In this document: in pieces, positions 10,861-22,520 of the stretch
How positions within the stretch are numbered: the first letter of the stretch is position 1
Layout of the letters: each line of letters starts with the position of its first letter
Made by a program: the position numbers and the translations under genes
Assembly: GCA_029204225.1 (NCBI GenBank)
Contig: CM055095.1
Location: forward strand, 47,442,510-47,506,509
Reading direction: 5' to 3'
DNA from: Diphasiastrum complanatum
Lineage: Eukaryota; Streptophyta; Lycopodiopsida; Lycopodiales; Lycopodiaceae
DNA length: 64,000 bases
Notes under the pieces: model-generated
The model's input: only the letters and a program-made list of their open reading frames with translations
The model's database searches: none
Told to the model about the DNA's origin: nothing

Positions 10861-12304
10861 CAGAAGATGGAAAAAATAGTATATTGTTGGCTATTGTGTG
10901 GTTTAGATGTAAAATTCTTTTGGTTAGAAGGAGACCTCCTCGAAAACTTTTCTCTAGTTGTCAAGCATATCTCCATATGTTTGTTGATCACATATGCAGC
11001 AGCATACAACTTGAAGAGGAATAATTCTTCCTCCACATAGATGGTTTGTAAATTAGGACAATTCATTTTAGAATGTCTCTCTTTACCACAAGTTGTACAC
11101 CAAACGTTAGCATTTGTTTTGTTTTCTTCCTCTTAGCTTCGGACGTATGGATTTTTAAATCCCCCATTTCTTTCGCTAGAAGCTCTACACTTTTCCTTAA
11201 TGGATCTGTCTTTTCTGACTATCTGAGTTCTTACTCTTAGATTTCCTATAACTACTTTCTTCTTCAGACGACGAAGAATAAGACAAATAATCAGAAGACT
11301 CTTCTTCATCTATTGAATCGGATTCTAATTCAGACTCCGTAGACAAGTCAAATTCTTCTATTCTTTTATGTTTATGCCTCTTATTAGTACTCTTTCTATC
11401 ATTTCTTCTTCTAGAAATTTTAGAAGATTCATAATTCTCTATGGACGCTATGACATCCTCTAACGAGTTCGTCAATCCCTGACGATACCTATTCATCTTC
11501 CTGGGTAATCCACCCAAGAACAATTCATTTTGCATGGGGACAGGATACTGTGCTCCTAGCTTTCCTATTAAATTCTTAACTCTTCGAGTTTATTTTCTAA
11601 GCGACTCCTTCGGCTTTTTCTCCACCGAACAGTCTTGTAGAATAGCCTATCTCCCTGAATTGTTTAAGAAACGTTGCCTTTAAAGCATTCCAAGTATTAA
11701 CCGTTTCGGGAACCAACTGGCTATACCAGATTTTCGCCTGCTTGCACAGAAGACCTGGTAGGATTCTAAATTTATCCTCGTCAGTGTTTTCCTTATTGGT
11801 TATAGTAATTGACTCGAACTGTGATAAATAGCTATCCGCATCGTCAAATGATGATCCTTTGAAGAAGTCATATATGATTTTGGTAGATGTGGGTGGCACT
11901 GGGTTCGCCATATTATCAGGTGGTGGGTTAGGTGGCAGATCCGGTGGATTACATGGATCGAATGACTCGAAACTATGTTCAGATGGTGGAGATGTAGTTT
12001 CCGAAGATGGTTCATGCTCTTGTTTAGATTTTGGCTCTGATGGTGGATCAGTATCAGAGCTATGTTCCGAAGATGAAGATTCAGATGGATTCGGTGAATT
12101 CACAAGCTCTCGTTCAAATGTATTTACAAGTGCTACGGAAGTATTGTAAAGATTATCAAACGCTTCAGGACTTAATCTAACTCTTATTGGTGAATTTCGT
12201 AGATTTTGGAAATAAAAATCGTGTGTCTTTCTATAAGCTTCTAATCGTTGTGCTCGTTCTAAACATTTTTGCTCAATAGTTGTGTGTGGCTATTCTCGTG
12301 GCAT
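10861..12304 (-). pseudogene. Ty3/gypsy gag (capsid plus zinc knuckle)
   Basis: On the minus strand the frame starts near 12304 (MPRE, then a stop) and continues TIEQKCLERAQRLEAYRK and LSPEAFDNLYNTSVALVNTF. A Ser/Pro/Glu-rich segment follows. The capsid-type block is FKGSSFDDADSYLSQFESI ... FRILPGLLCKQAKIWYSQL ... TWNALKATFLKQF, the standard retrotransposon gag pattern. A frameshift near 11610 leads to LFLGGLPRKMNRYRQGL, a Ser/Glu-rich acidic tract, and one zinc knuckle CTTCGKERHSKMNC at 11058-11099. Gag would form the particle and bind RNA. The frame then degenerates and meets the opposing gene near 10861. A primer-binding site lies upstream at 12372. Confidence 0.8.
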
Positions 12305-12371
12305 ACATTACATGAATAAGATTCAGCAGACTTAGTACACTTAAAAATCATGAAAAGACGAAGATTCATCT

Positions 12372-12388
12372 CCCGGCAACGGCACCAA
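12372..12388 (-). other. Retrotransposon primer-binding site, tRNA-Asp type
   Basis: On the minus strand TGGTGCCGTTGCCGGG matches the complement of a plant tRNA-Asp 3' end apart from one base. This is the primer type common in Athila-like gypsy elements. It lies just upstream of the gag at 10861-12304. The adjoining LTR end (CTACTACA on the minus strand) is at about 12393, and the LTR extends to higher coordinates with no clear limit. Confidence 0.7.
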
Positions 12389-12392
12389 GTTA

Positions 12393-13900
12393 TGTAGTAG
12401 TCTAGTCATTATAGATTTCCACAAAATCAATGAATTAAGTAGTATGAAAGGTTTTATCGTTCCCCAGGAGATAGAAATCTCATCTTTCAGATCGATAAGT
12501 GTACAAAGGTGATAAAAATAGAGAGTCGATCACCAACCGTTAAGGTGTCGGTTGGGATCAACTAATGTGTCCCTCTAGAACATCACCCAAAAACGTCGCG
12601 AGTTCTTAATTACAATGAATTTACAAGATGCAAATAGGCCTTTACATTGATTTAGGCACTATAGCATATTTTCATGTACAAAAATTGAAAAATTTACAAT
12701 CGAAAACACTTACGTGCATCATTACATGGCCAGGCTCTTCAATACTCTTAAACTCACGAAAATTGGAATCAAACTGATTTTCTTTTGCATTTGATTTTGT
12801 GTAGACAGAAAAGCACTTCATCGAAGAACTTGGATGTACCCTTGTTTTTTCTTTGCTTTTAGATCTTTGTACTGCAAAAATTCATACAGTTGACGCCTAA
12901 CTACAATGCCTTCACATCCAAACTCATTAGAGATTTCCTCCACATTAAAGTCACTCACTACAGTATACATGTAGGTTGATACCTCAGATTCCCGATAAGA
13001 ATCTCACTAGGGACCTTTTTCCTTTGTTCATTTTTATCGTTACCCAATTGATTCTTGTTACCCAACCGATTCTTCCGACAAAGTCATTAGCTCATATTGA
13101 TTTTTCTCCTAATAACAACCTAGGATTTTTCAAGCATGTCTTTAGGAAGCATAAGTGCTGATGCTGATGTACATACATGATAGTAAGGCTTTCGATGTCA
13201 AATATGTCATCCTAAGTCATAGGGTCATGACTTGTGGTCGATGAAAATCAGAGTGTATTTTTCTACGTCCCTTTAAGAGGGTCTTCCCTTTCAAATTCTA
13301 AGGGTGTCCTTTGGTTTATAGAGTTGTCTTTTAAATAAGGGTTCTAATTCCAATGATGTTTGTACTTTCGAAAGATATGACGTGTACATTTACCATGTAA
13401 GGGACAATTGTTCATAGCATAGCTGAATGTAGTTACTAAGTCTCAAGGTCGATAGATAATGCCACTTTTAGACTGATTGTTTAGTTTGTTGAATTTATTC
13501 CCCTACTTTTCTAAATCCCATAATAATCTAGTTCCATTCACATTGTTGTAGTATTTGTAATACCCTATTACATGCACTTTTTTTGTAAAATATTATAATG
13601 TGATGCAAAAGCCAAATCAACCCATACAAATGATGAAGATAAAGCCCGAATATGAAGAAGTATCTAAATGACATAGCAATGATAAACTTATTCAACGATA
13701 TATCGAAGGGAAAGATACTTAAACAAATGAATCTAAAGGAAAACAACACTACCCGAAGGGCAGTTATGAAACGACGCATTCCTTAAGAAGAAGGCCAGCC
13801 CTAAGAGAAGAAAATTCCTGATGATTCAGACTGTTCGCACCCCATGCAAGTGTTGCAACCTTCCATGTGCTTGCTTCTCATTGGAGCAAAGCCGTGTGAC
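12393..13900. other. Probable LTR sequence and unassigned DNA
   Basis: The first several hundred bases should be the 5' LTR of the minus-strand gypsy element, judged only from the adjacent primer site. I could not find its outer end. No gene is recognisable in the remainder. Confidence 0.35.
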
Positions 13901-13919
13901 AAGGATGCCACCTAGGATT

Positions 13920-14924
13920 TGAACACTTGTAATTTTTCTATTGAATAGAATTAATTAATTAAATTAAATAAGAAGCGACATATCGGTTCCTAAGAGTTGC
14001 GTACTTTCGCACTCAATCTCCTATATGTACTCCATAGACGCTTCAATGTAATTATCGAGTTTTTCAGAAGAACTGAGAGAGAGTTGAGTCTTCAAGTTTT
14101 TCCTGCTCTTTGCTTTCATAAGCTATCTGCTTGTTGAGTGCTTCTGTTTCTAACAGTTGGTAAGTCTCGATTGTCAGATATGTGTTTGATAACTATGGTC
14201 AGAGACAACTCTTTTGCCATGATATTGTCGTAAGAGCACAACCGCAAATTCATTGCTAAAGATTGTCTTAAAACTCATTGGTTGTTTGATTGTATGTGTA
14301 ATTGAACTAATCAATTGTTCGGAACTTAACTGTGATAACGACATTCAGAATCACTATTTCATTTGCACTGACGAACATTTGTACTTACAAATCCTAAAGT
14401 ATACTCTATGTTGTTGTGAGTCGATACTCTGAACCTTGCTTATGGATACTCGTGCAGTCTACATCTGTGGTCGATCGTTCGGTTGAATGAGCGATAATCA
14501 ATTGTTGATGACAGATTGTTAGATCACATCTAGATTGTGCTGAGATGTTTGTAAGCTTCTCTGTGTCGATCTTACGGATGCAACATAGTTATACTTGTCT
14601 GACAAACTTTATTAGGTGCATAGAACAATAAATTGGTCTGGCTGATAAGTCGAATGCTCTAATCAGTAATGAAATATGTTCGATATGAGAACTATCAGGA
14701 TCAAATATCTTTTTGTTATTGTATGATTGAACCACATCTTAACTGGTGATACTGGTCGTTGATTCATCGAATGTTTGTTGACAACCAGTTTATGTACCAA
14801 GTCTAATAAATGAGTCAAAATCGTCTATAATCACAATAACAAGCAGTCTCTTTGGAAAACAACAATCTTTTATGCTACATATCCATACTTTTAAGATAAG
14901 TATATAACGACATATGCTTATTTT
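13920..14924 (+). mobile_element. LTR-like leader of a second gypsy element (plus)
   Basis: This noncoding, T-rich stretch ends just before a tRNA-Asp type primer site at 14925, so it is probably the U5 part of a 5' LTR. No TG start or second LTR copy was found. Confidence 0.4.
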
Positions 14925-14942
14925 TGGTGCCATTGCCGAGGA
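14925..14942 (+). other. Primer-binding site, tRNA-Asp type (plus)
   Basis: The sequence tggtgccattgccgagga matches the Athila-type primer site with a few changes. It is in the opposite orientation to the one at 12372. Confidence 0.6.
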
Positions 14943-15148
14943 TTGCTAATCTATTGGATTTAGATGAAAAGCCTATAGGACTTGTTGAAAATGTGCATTT
15001 TGAAGTAGCAAATGTGAAATTTGGCATAACCTTGTTAGTGATACAGCTATCCCATGCACCCAATGAGTACTGCACTTTGTTGGTTAGACCATGGCTGAAA
15101 GCTGCCAAAATAATCCATGAGTGGAAAATTGGATCCATCAGCTTGTAG
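14943..15148 (+). pseudogene. Gypsy protease C-terminal fragment directly behind a primer site
   Basis: The frame reads NLLDLDEKPIGLVENVHFEV, then YCTLLVRPWLKAAKIIHEWK and ends at a stop at 15146-15148. The block LLVRPWLKAAK corresponds to LLGRPWLKAA of Ty3/gypsy proteases. The active-site loop is absent. Gag and the first half of the protease, normally 1.5-2 kb downstream of the primer site, have been deleted. No RT or integrase follows. Confidence 0.6.
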
Positions 15149-15149
15149 A

Positions 15150-18100
15150 ATTACAAAAGGCCAAATGTACTCAAGATGAACTATTACATTCAATGACAAC
15201 GCTAAGAACATAAATGATCTGGACTTGAGATACCTTGGCGTTAATCACTACAGCATGTTGTTACATCCACACTTGGGCTCAAACCCAAAACCAAGTGTGT
15301 AAAGATCTACCATGAAAAAACATGGGATTGGAATCGTCCATAATCAAGTGTGCAACCTCATATCCATACACATAAGGTGTTGTATTTTGGGATCCCAGTA
15401 TATCTGTAGGGCACGCCATAAGCTCTAAATGGTGGTATTAGAGGAGTTTAGTCGACTTTGTAGAGTCCAACCACAAAGTCTTTAGACCATCAACTTCATC
15501 GGCATGGCATGGATCAAAAGTTGACATTCCTAAGCACATCATCAACGTCGTAGAGTAGGCGATAGCCATGCACAAATAGATAGTGCTTCTCTTCGCATGA
15601 ATGTGAATGGTATCAAATACACATCATTATCTTCCTCTAAAAGGAAATAAAGAATGAAGACCGCAACAATGAAAAAGACAAAGACAATGTGGTGCGGGGT
15701 CCAAAAGTGTTCATAATAGAAACACTGGAATCACCTTCAACAGCTAAGATAATTTTGATCAACTACATGAATTAATTCAACTGCTTGTTGCATAATTTGT
15801 TCATTGGTCTACACAAATGTGGGAACATTTTGACGAAGATAGTAGTTTGATTTTCTTTTGAGGAGGCTACAAGATCAAGAGTTTCACAACAATGGTTAAT
15901 CTTTATTTATAATGAAATATTCAATCCAAAAAATGGATTATTTATATCTTGCGTGGCTAATCCAAAAAGATTTCATCCTAATCCCAAGATGATTTGACAA
16001 AATTGCTACTCTCATAACCCATAACATGGATTGTGTCTCAAGAATAGGGCCTTATCTATATGCCCTACGAGTATTTCTCAGACTAACCTCACCTTACATG
16101 GATTGCTTGAGCACATGGGTTGCCTCTCAAACGTACCGTTATCGTTTCCAAGATAATTCTGGACTAGAAGCACATTAAGAGTGTACGCGACATATACACA
16201 ATCATCCTCACAAATCAACATCTATGTATATGTCTACACATGGAATCTATCTCTAAGCAGATAAGGTCTCAATGCTCATACTCAAGGGTAGTTCTTGGAA
16301 CGAGAACTATAAATTCGAAGGTAAATTTGCTAGAGATCTTCCCAACGTTCCTTACCATAATGCTAGTTGTGAATGATGGATTGAAGGCATAGACCCAAAG
16401 TGGGCCTACATCTACATATATCTTAGAACTCAGCCTTTGAGGATGTTCATGGCACCCTACTTTCTATAGGCCAAAACCACAATAAAATCCTAAAACCTTT
16501 AAGTTGTTCGTTCATGACTCCAATGATGATGTTATATTGAGTAATATATGATACTTCTACAATATGGATTCAAAATTTGACTCTAGAATTCCTTTCTATT
16601 TTCAACTTCTATCTCTTGAAATTAAAATAGTATATGTGCAATGAGTACCCTCTAAATTATAAGCAATGTTGAGAATTGTATTGCCTCTTTATCCTTCCTT
16701 TGTGTTCTAGGATTAGTAAAAAAAAAATTCGACACCTTGAAAAGTGTTATGATACCAAGTTAACAAGACATACCCCAAGATTGATTATACATAAGCATTA
16801 GATTAGACCAATAGATTGTAAATTGGTTATCAAACTCCATCTATAGTGTCAAAAACAATCCACAATGAACTAGTTTGCAAATCCTCCCACAAGAAATGTT
16901 GCCTCTAAATTCTCCCTTGAAGCTATCAATCTTTATAATCATGAGCTAATAAAATAAAAAAAAAACAATCTTTTTATCTATTCTCCAAGGTCCCCTTAGA
17001 GTACGAAAAGGAAAACATTCCCTCTATGAAATTAAGGGCCTTGCTAACATGTTGTCCATGCCAAGTGATGTGACCCAATGTAACTAGCTAATGCTTTAAT
17101 TTAAAGGACTAAATTAATCGGTAAGACCTCACATACAAGAGTACATTTTTATAAACCCTCATTACAAGACCCTAACTCATTAAATAGTTATTCTTAGTGA
17201 TTTTAGCAAATAAAGTAGCATCATCTAATGAAACATTATAATTGTCTTCACAAATTTTGAGACACAAATGCACCGAAGTGTCTATATGTGATACTTGCAT
17301 GTGACCATTGCCCACACTATCCATCAATGTGGTGAAAGCAAGGCCTAGATCACATTTCCTATGGTGGAGGGTAGTGGGCTCATCACCCATGTCTTATTGA
17401 CATTATTTAAACTTACGCTAGATGCAAAAACAAAAAACCTTGCACATGGTTCAAATAAATGGCATCGGGAAAATGACTGCAACAATAGAGAAAAAAACTT
17501 TTGCCTTCAACAACAATAATAGTAGAGTTAAGAAAAGTGTCGATTGGAAGGACTACCACATTATGCAATTTTTGCAAGACCACAATGCCAAAGAGCCTTC
17601 AAATTGATCTTGGTAGCAATTATATTCCCTTCCTACCATATCCCTAGAAATTGTCCCTCCTTTTACAATCTTGTCCCACCAGGGCTTCGGCTAGTTACTT
17701 GACCCCTTAGTTTTTCCTTTCCTCAGCTCCTTACCCCACCCTTATGGGTTTCATGTTTCACTCCCTTACAGAGCTCCTTAAGGCTGCCCCATGATTTTTG
17801 TTCTTGGTTTCTTGTGAGAGGGTAACTTGTTCATCTTGGGACTCTATATCATCCTATGACACTAGACAATGTCCAAGGGCACAACCCAACTACACGTTAG
17901 TAAAAAAAATAGCTTATAAGAGGAGAGATTTGTCAGCCACCATTTATAGTCAAGAATAGCAAACCATTAACAAAGCCAAAATCTATGACATAAGAAAACA
18001 ATTCTATGTAATTAGTGTTTTTCATGGCATAATATTTCCAAACAATGATAAATCATAACATGGAAAGGACTTGAAAACCATTTTCAGTTGGATATGTTAC

Positions 18101-18796
18101 TGAAAAAGTGAATTTTCATTTTTGTAACAAGTTTAATACAGTAAGAAGGTTTATCAAAAGGACAAAATTTTTTACTAACAAATTTTACGCTATTATAAAG
18201 CAGAATAACATATCAAGTCTTGTATCTTTGTTAAGTGCAACTGCACTTGAAGAGGAACTGAGGTTTTTCTTCAATCAAATGCATGTATAGCAATCAAAAA
18301 AGCTCAAGCTCAAAGCCACATGATTTATGATACTCGAGTGCTTGGCACTGCTGAGGAATGAGCCATAGAAAATTTCAGCTTTTGTATAAAGCTCTTGTGG
18401 TGGCATTGTAACACAACCGTAGAGCTTATATATACAAACTCGGTAAGGCAAAGATATCTACTGTGCAATACAGAACTAGGAATCAAAATGATTTCATGAT
18501 CACACCTCCATGCCAAAATGTAACCCAGGAATCAGCTATCATACGGGGTTTGAAACCTATCAAATCACCTGAATAGCTTATACAAGGAGCCCTAATCAAA
18601 GTAACACTTTTTGTCTTAAAAAGTTGCAGTGAATGCAAAAAGAAGAAATGCCAGGGAGCATGACAGTATAATTAGGGTTGGAGAGTCTGTCTTTCTGTCT
18701 ATGATATTTGGTTCACATCAAACAGTAGCAGCATCATTGATCAGTTAAAGACAATCATGTCCGCATACGCACTTTAGACATGTTAAGAAAGTAACC
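15150..18796. other. Gene-poor stretch, nothing recognised
   Basis: Short open frames occur but none shows a domain, codon bias or splice context that I trust. The last few hundred bases (about 18300-18796) are likely 3' UTR or downstream flank of the PPR gene on the minus strand. Confidence 0.4.
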
Positions 18797-20949
18797 TCAC
18801 CAGAAATCCCTGCACGAACAACTGCCATCCTTGAAATGATGAAAGCGGTTGCAGTCCCTCACTACAATTCGGCGGCCAACGATTTTGGATATGAATTTGG
18901 TGGCAATGTGGCAATCACGACACACGCGCAGATTCTTCCAAAGATAAAGTGGAGAACCAGGAGGTGTGCTAATGAGCCCAAACGCAATAGCCAACCTCTC
19001 ACTGTGGTAGCATGATGAGCGTTCTTCCACCAATTCATGTGCATCAGATGGTACTATTTGCTCACTTGGTGAATAACCGGCCTCCTCCATCTGTTTACTC
19101 AAACTGCTGAGCTTTTCCCAGATTTCCTTCAATTGTGGATGCTCTTTGTCATTTGCAATGAAAGCATGCAACTCGTCGTTCATCTCAATCCAGGTACACC
19201 CTGGCTGTTTATGCACGCCACGGCTCTTTCTCAGCTGCTGGAGATATGCTGAAGTGTTTGATTTTCCAGCATCAGCATAAATGTTTGATAGCAGTACATA
19301 GCCAGAAGAACAATCGGGGTCCAAAAGCAGAACTTGCTTCGCAGCTCGTTCACCTCTTTCCAAATCGCCATGAACCCTACAAGCACCAAGCAAGGCTGTC
19401 CACACCCATACATCAGGTTCACAGCACATTCCATTCAAAAGTTCCTCTGCCTCATCTAGGAGGCCAAAACGGCCAAGAAGATCAGTCAAGCAGGTGTAAT
19501 GCCGGACAGTGGGAAGAACATCATATACTGGAGCCATAGATTCAAAGTAATAATGGCCATGATCAATTAGCCCTGCATGGCTACATGCCGAAAGAAGACC
19601 AACGAATGTGCTGTCATTCATCTCCCCAACCTCTTCACACATCTGTTCAAGTAGCTTAACAGCTTCATAACCCAGTCCATGCAATCCATACCCAAGAATC
19701 ATGGCATTCCATGAAATTAATGTCCTTGTTGACATGTGGTTGAACACTCTGCAAGCATCCTCTATGCTACCACATTTCGCATACATATCAACCAGGCCAT
19801 TCCCCACAAAGGTATCTACCTCCAAATGGCTTTGAATTACACATGCATGAATTCGCCTACCCTCTTTGAGAGATGGTAAACTAGAGCATGCATTGAGAGC
19901 CCCCAGAAAGGTAACACTGTTTGGAGCAATCCGTTCTTTTTGCATCTGCTGGAAGAGTTGCAAAGCCTTCTCTGATTCCTCACACTTGACATACCCTGCC
20001 ACCATGGCACTCCAAGATACAACATCATGTGCTGGAAGCTTGTTGAAAATTCTACTAGCATCCTCTATGCTCCCGCATTTGCAATACATGTCGACAAGGC
20101 TACTCGCCAAAAAGAAATCAGAGTCGTAGCTGTACAGTATAATTTCTGAGTGAAGATGACGACCTTCTTCAAGTGCCTCTAAGCTTGCACATGCATTTAC
20201 AACAGCCATAAAGGTGACATTGTCAGGTTCTACATCTTCTTGCCGCATCTGTTTATAAAGTCCAAGGGCCTTTTCTGCTTGACCACACTTGACACAGCCT
20301 GAGATCATAGCACTCCAAGAAACCACATTGTGTACAGGCATTTCATTAAAAACTTCTAAAGCATCATCAATCCTACCACATTTGGCATACATGTCCACCA
20401 AAGAGCTTCCCACAAAAACGTCGATCTCACATTCACCATCAGTAATATGTTTATGCAGACGCATGCCCTCTTCTAATTCACCTAAACTAGCACATGCCTT
20501 CAAAACTGAGACAAAAGTATACTTGTTTGGGTTCACCCCTTCTCTTTGCATATCCTTAAATAGCTCCAATGCCTTCACATGTTGCCCATTTTTTACATGT
20601 CGTTCAATTCCTACAGTCCAGGAAAAAACACTTGGTTGCAGTAGACCTGGCTTTAAAGCAGACAATTCTGCTTTCACCCATTCAGGTGTAGACCATCCCT
20701 CTATCCAAAGACCCTCCTGTGTCCTTTTATGTTTGAAATCAGGGTACCTTGCATTAAACTATAAAAACCAGATCCAGCAGATCAGCCACCCAATACATAC
20801 AATATCTATGCACCCGCACGGATCAAAGAACCTTGCTTTCTCAATTTAGGGTCCTAGTGAGAACTTCACCTTGTCAAACCTATGATCCCACCATTGTGAA
20901 GGATCTAAGAAAAATTGTTGCCAAAGCTGTTCAGCAATTCTTTTCTTGC
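18797..20949 (-). CDS. PPR-DYW organelle RNA-editing factor with N-terminal PDF-like motif
   Basis: This is a PLS-class pentatricopeptide repeat protein, predicted to bind organelle RNA and deaminate C to U in chloroplasts or mitochondria. The main exon (20758-18797) encodes about 653 residues. Numbering from the Val codon at 20677, P-L-S repeats occupy about 1-460, recognised by repeated VVSWSAMI, SLVDMYAKCG and TFVSVLKACAS. A PG box (PGCTW) starts near 492. The DYW domain keeps its zinc and catalytic residues, HSE at 558-560 and CRDC at 586-589, and ends in CSCRDFW, a DFW variant of DYW. Upstream, the frame runs on through YPDFKHK and PEWVKAE to an acceptor (tttttatag). A phase-0 intron (20759-20869) joins it to an exon at 20870-20949 ending DPSQWWDHRFDK. 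That exon has its own acceptor (ttgcag), so the true start and transit peptide lie further upstream and were not found. No stop or frameshift is present. Confidence 0.9.
20759..20869 (-). other. Intron of the PPR-DYW gene
   Basis: It has a gtgaag donor after DPSQWWDHRFDK and an ending tttttatag before FNARYPDFKHK, in phase 0. It is 111 bp long and contains in-frame stops, so it must be spliced for the PDF-like motif to be intact. Confidence 0.75.
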
Positions 20950-21939
20950 CTGCAATAGAAAATCATAAATGTGCACCTTCAACAATTGGGATCAACTATA
21001 GTTTAGGACGTGAGACAAGATAACAACAGTTCAGTTAAGCTTGGGAACACCTATTGCTATGATTACACCCACACATCAGAAGCATATATTGACTCCTTCA
21101 TGATAAACTTCACTCTGACTGCAACAAGCCAGAAAATAACAATTACAGTGCAAGCTTCTTTGTGCGCACTGAGTCTATACAAGCTCTAATAACTAATTAG
21201 TAATGATTGATCCCAGGTTCTAACAAACTATTCTAAGTTCTAACACTTATCTTAAAACTAGCACTACACTTAAGTTCTAACCTCTAGTTCCTCTCCCTCG
21301 CACTCCCATCTCTCTCCTCACTCTATCTTTCCCTCAAACTTAAAAAATGACATTATCAAATCATATTTTTGCACTGGCCTGGAGGCTGGATCAGATTTAT
21401 GAGAGCACATTGATTCCATCAAGAATATACCCAAAACGAAACAAATTTTCAAAAAATTTGCCCTTGCTTTTTTTCCAGTTAGTATCAGGCTACTTTGACC
21501 TGGTTCAAGGTTCGGATCGGGCTAATTTCAACTAAGCAGTGAATAAAAATTACTTTGAACACATGGATTCGTCCATATGAGTTTTTTGGCTATCATATGC
21601 TTCACATTCAAATGAATTCTTTGATTTTCTCCTTTGTTGATTGAGTCACATCTCTTCCAAGTAAATCATTTGAGAATTCAAGAAAACAGTGATTATCCTT
21701 TATATCATCTCTAATGTCTTCGAATAAACAAGAATCACTATCATCCAAAAATGGAAACATTTCGATTTCTTATACCCCTTTGCTCACCTCATAGTCCATG
21801 TCAACATTTTGGATGTTCTCTTCAGAATGAAATGCCATGTTCTCTTCCTTATATCGTCTTCATCTTGAAACTGATTTGGAAACCTATTATAGTTTCCTCC
21901 CCCTGCCTCTCACATTTGAAGATATTGCTTAATGTAAAC
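20950..21939. other. Upstream of the PPR gene, no exon identified
   Basis: The 5' exon, transit peptide and promoter of the PPR gene must lie here or beyond, but I could not pick them out. Confidence 0.4.
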
Positions 21940-22520
21940 AAATCTCATAACCTATTATAATTTCCTCTCTCCCTATCTCGCACACTTTGAGCATATTGTT
22001 TAATGCAACAGGCTTTTTCAACATGACCTTGTCTACCCAAATGAAAATATGGTTCTTTACTATGAGCATTGTAGTAATTCTTAAATCTACAGTTGCATGC
22101 ATAATGGCCTCATTTCCCATAGTCCTTTTCTTTGTTGTCTATTAAACATATCTTGTCTTTGTTAATTTGTGGTTAGACTGTTTTTTGCTCTTATTGAGAA
22201 AAACTTCCCCGTCAATGCACTATCTACCACTTCACTACTAGACCTTTGAGCATATTCATGAAAATTCGCCATTAACAGCCTCTCACCATTAGTGTAGTCA
22301 GAAAGAGCTCATAGGATGTCAATAATCCATTGAGTGTAATACTCACCATATCCACATCTTCAAGGAATTCTTGGACTGCAATTAGTTGCATGTACCTCTT
22401 GATCCAGGTCAGGTATTCCGTCATGGTCTCACCTTCACTCATCTTCATTGTGTGAAACCTCTGCTCAAAAGAAGAGTATCCAGGTCAACGACGAAGCTTC
22501 AAACATGCTTCATAGCATTT
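21940..22520 (-). pseudogene. Ty1/copia gag relic (UBN2-type)
   Basis: On the minus strand a degraded frame reads RFHTMKMSEGETMTEYLTWI, then EFLEDVDMVSITLNGLLTSY. These match the copia Gag pattern of a helical MKM-EGE-YL-RIK block followed by a VL-GLP-SY block. About 250 bp on is a damaged zinc knuckle, YFHLGRQGHVEKACC, in which one zinc-binding Cys is replaced. Stops occur near 22270 and in the upstream part. Gag would form particles in an active element. No pol or LTR of this copy is visible. Confidence 0.65.

Noticed and set aside
20289-20849. 186-residue plus-strand frame opposite the PPR gene
   Set aside because: It is antisense to conserved PPR repeats, which explain the open frame.
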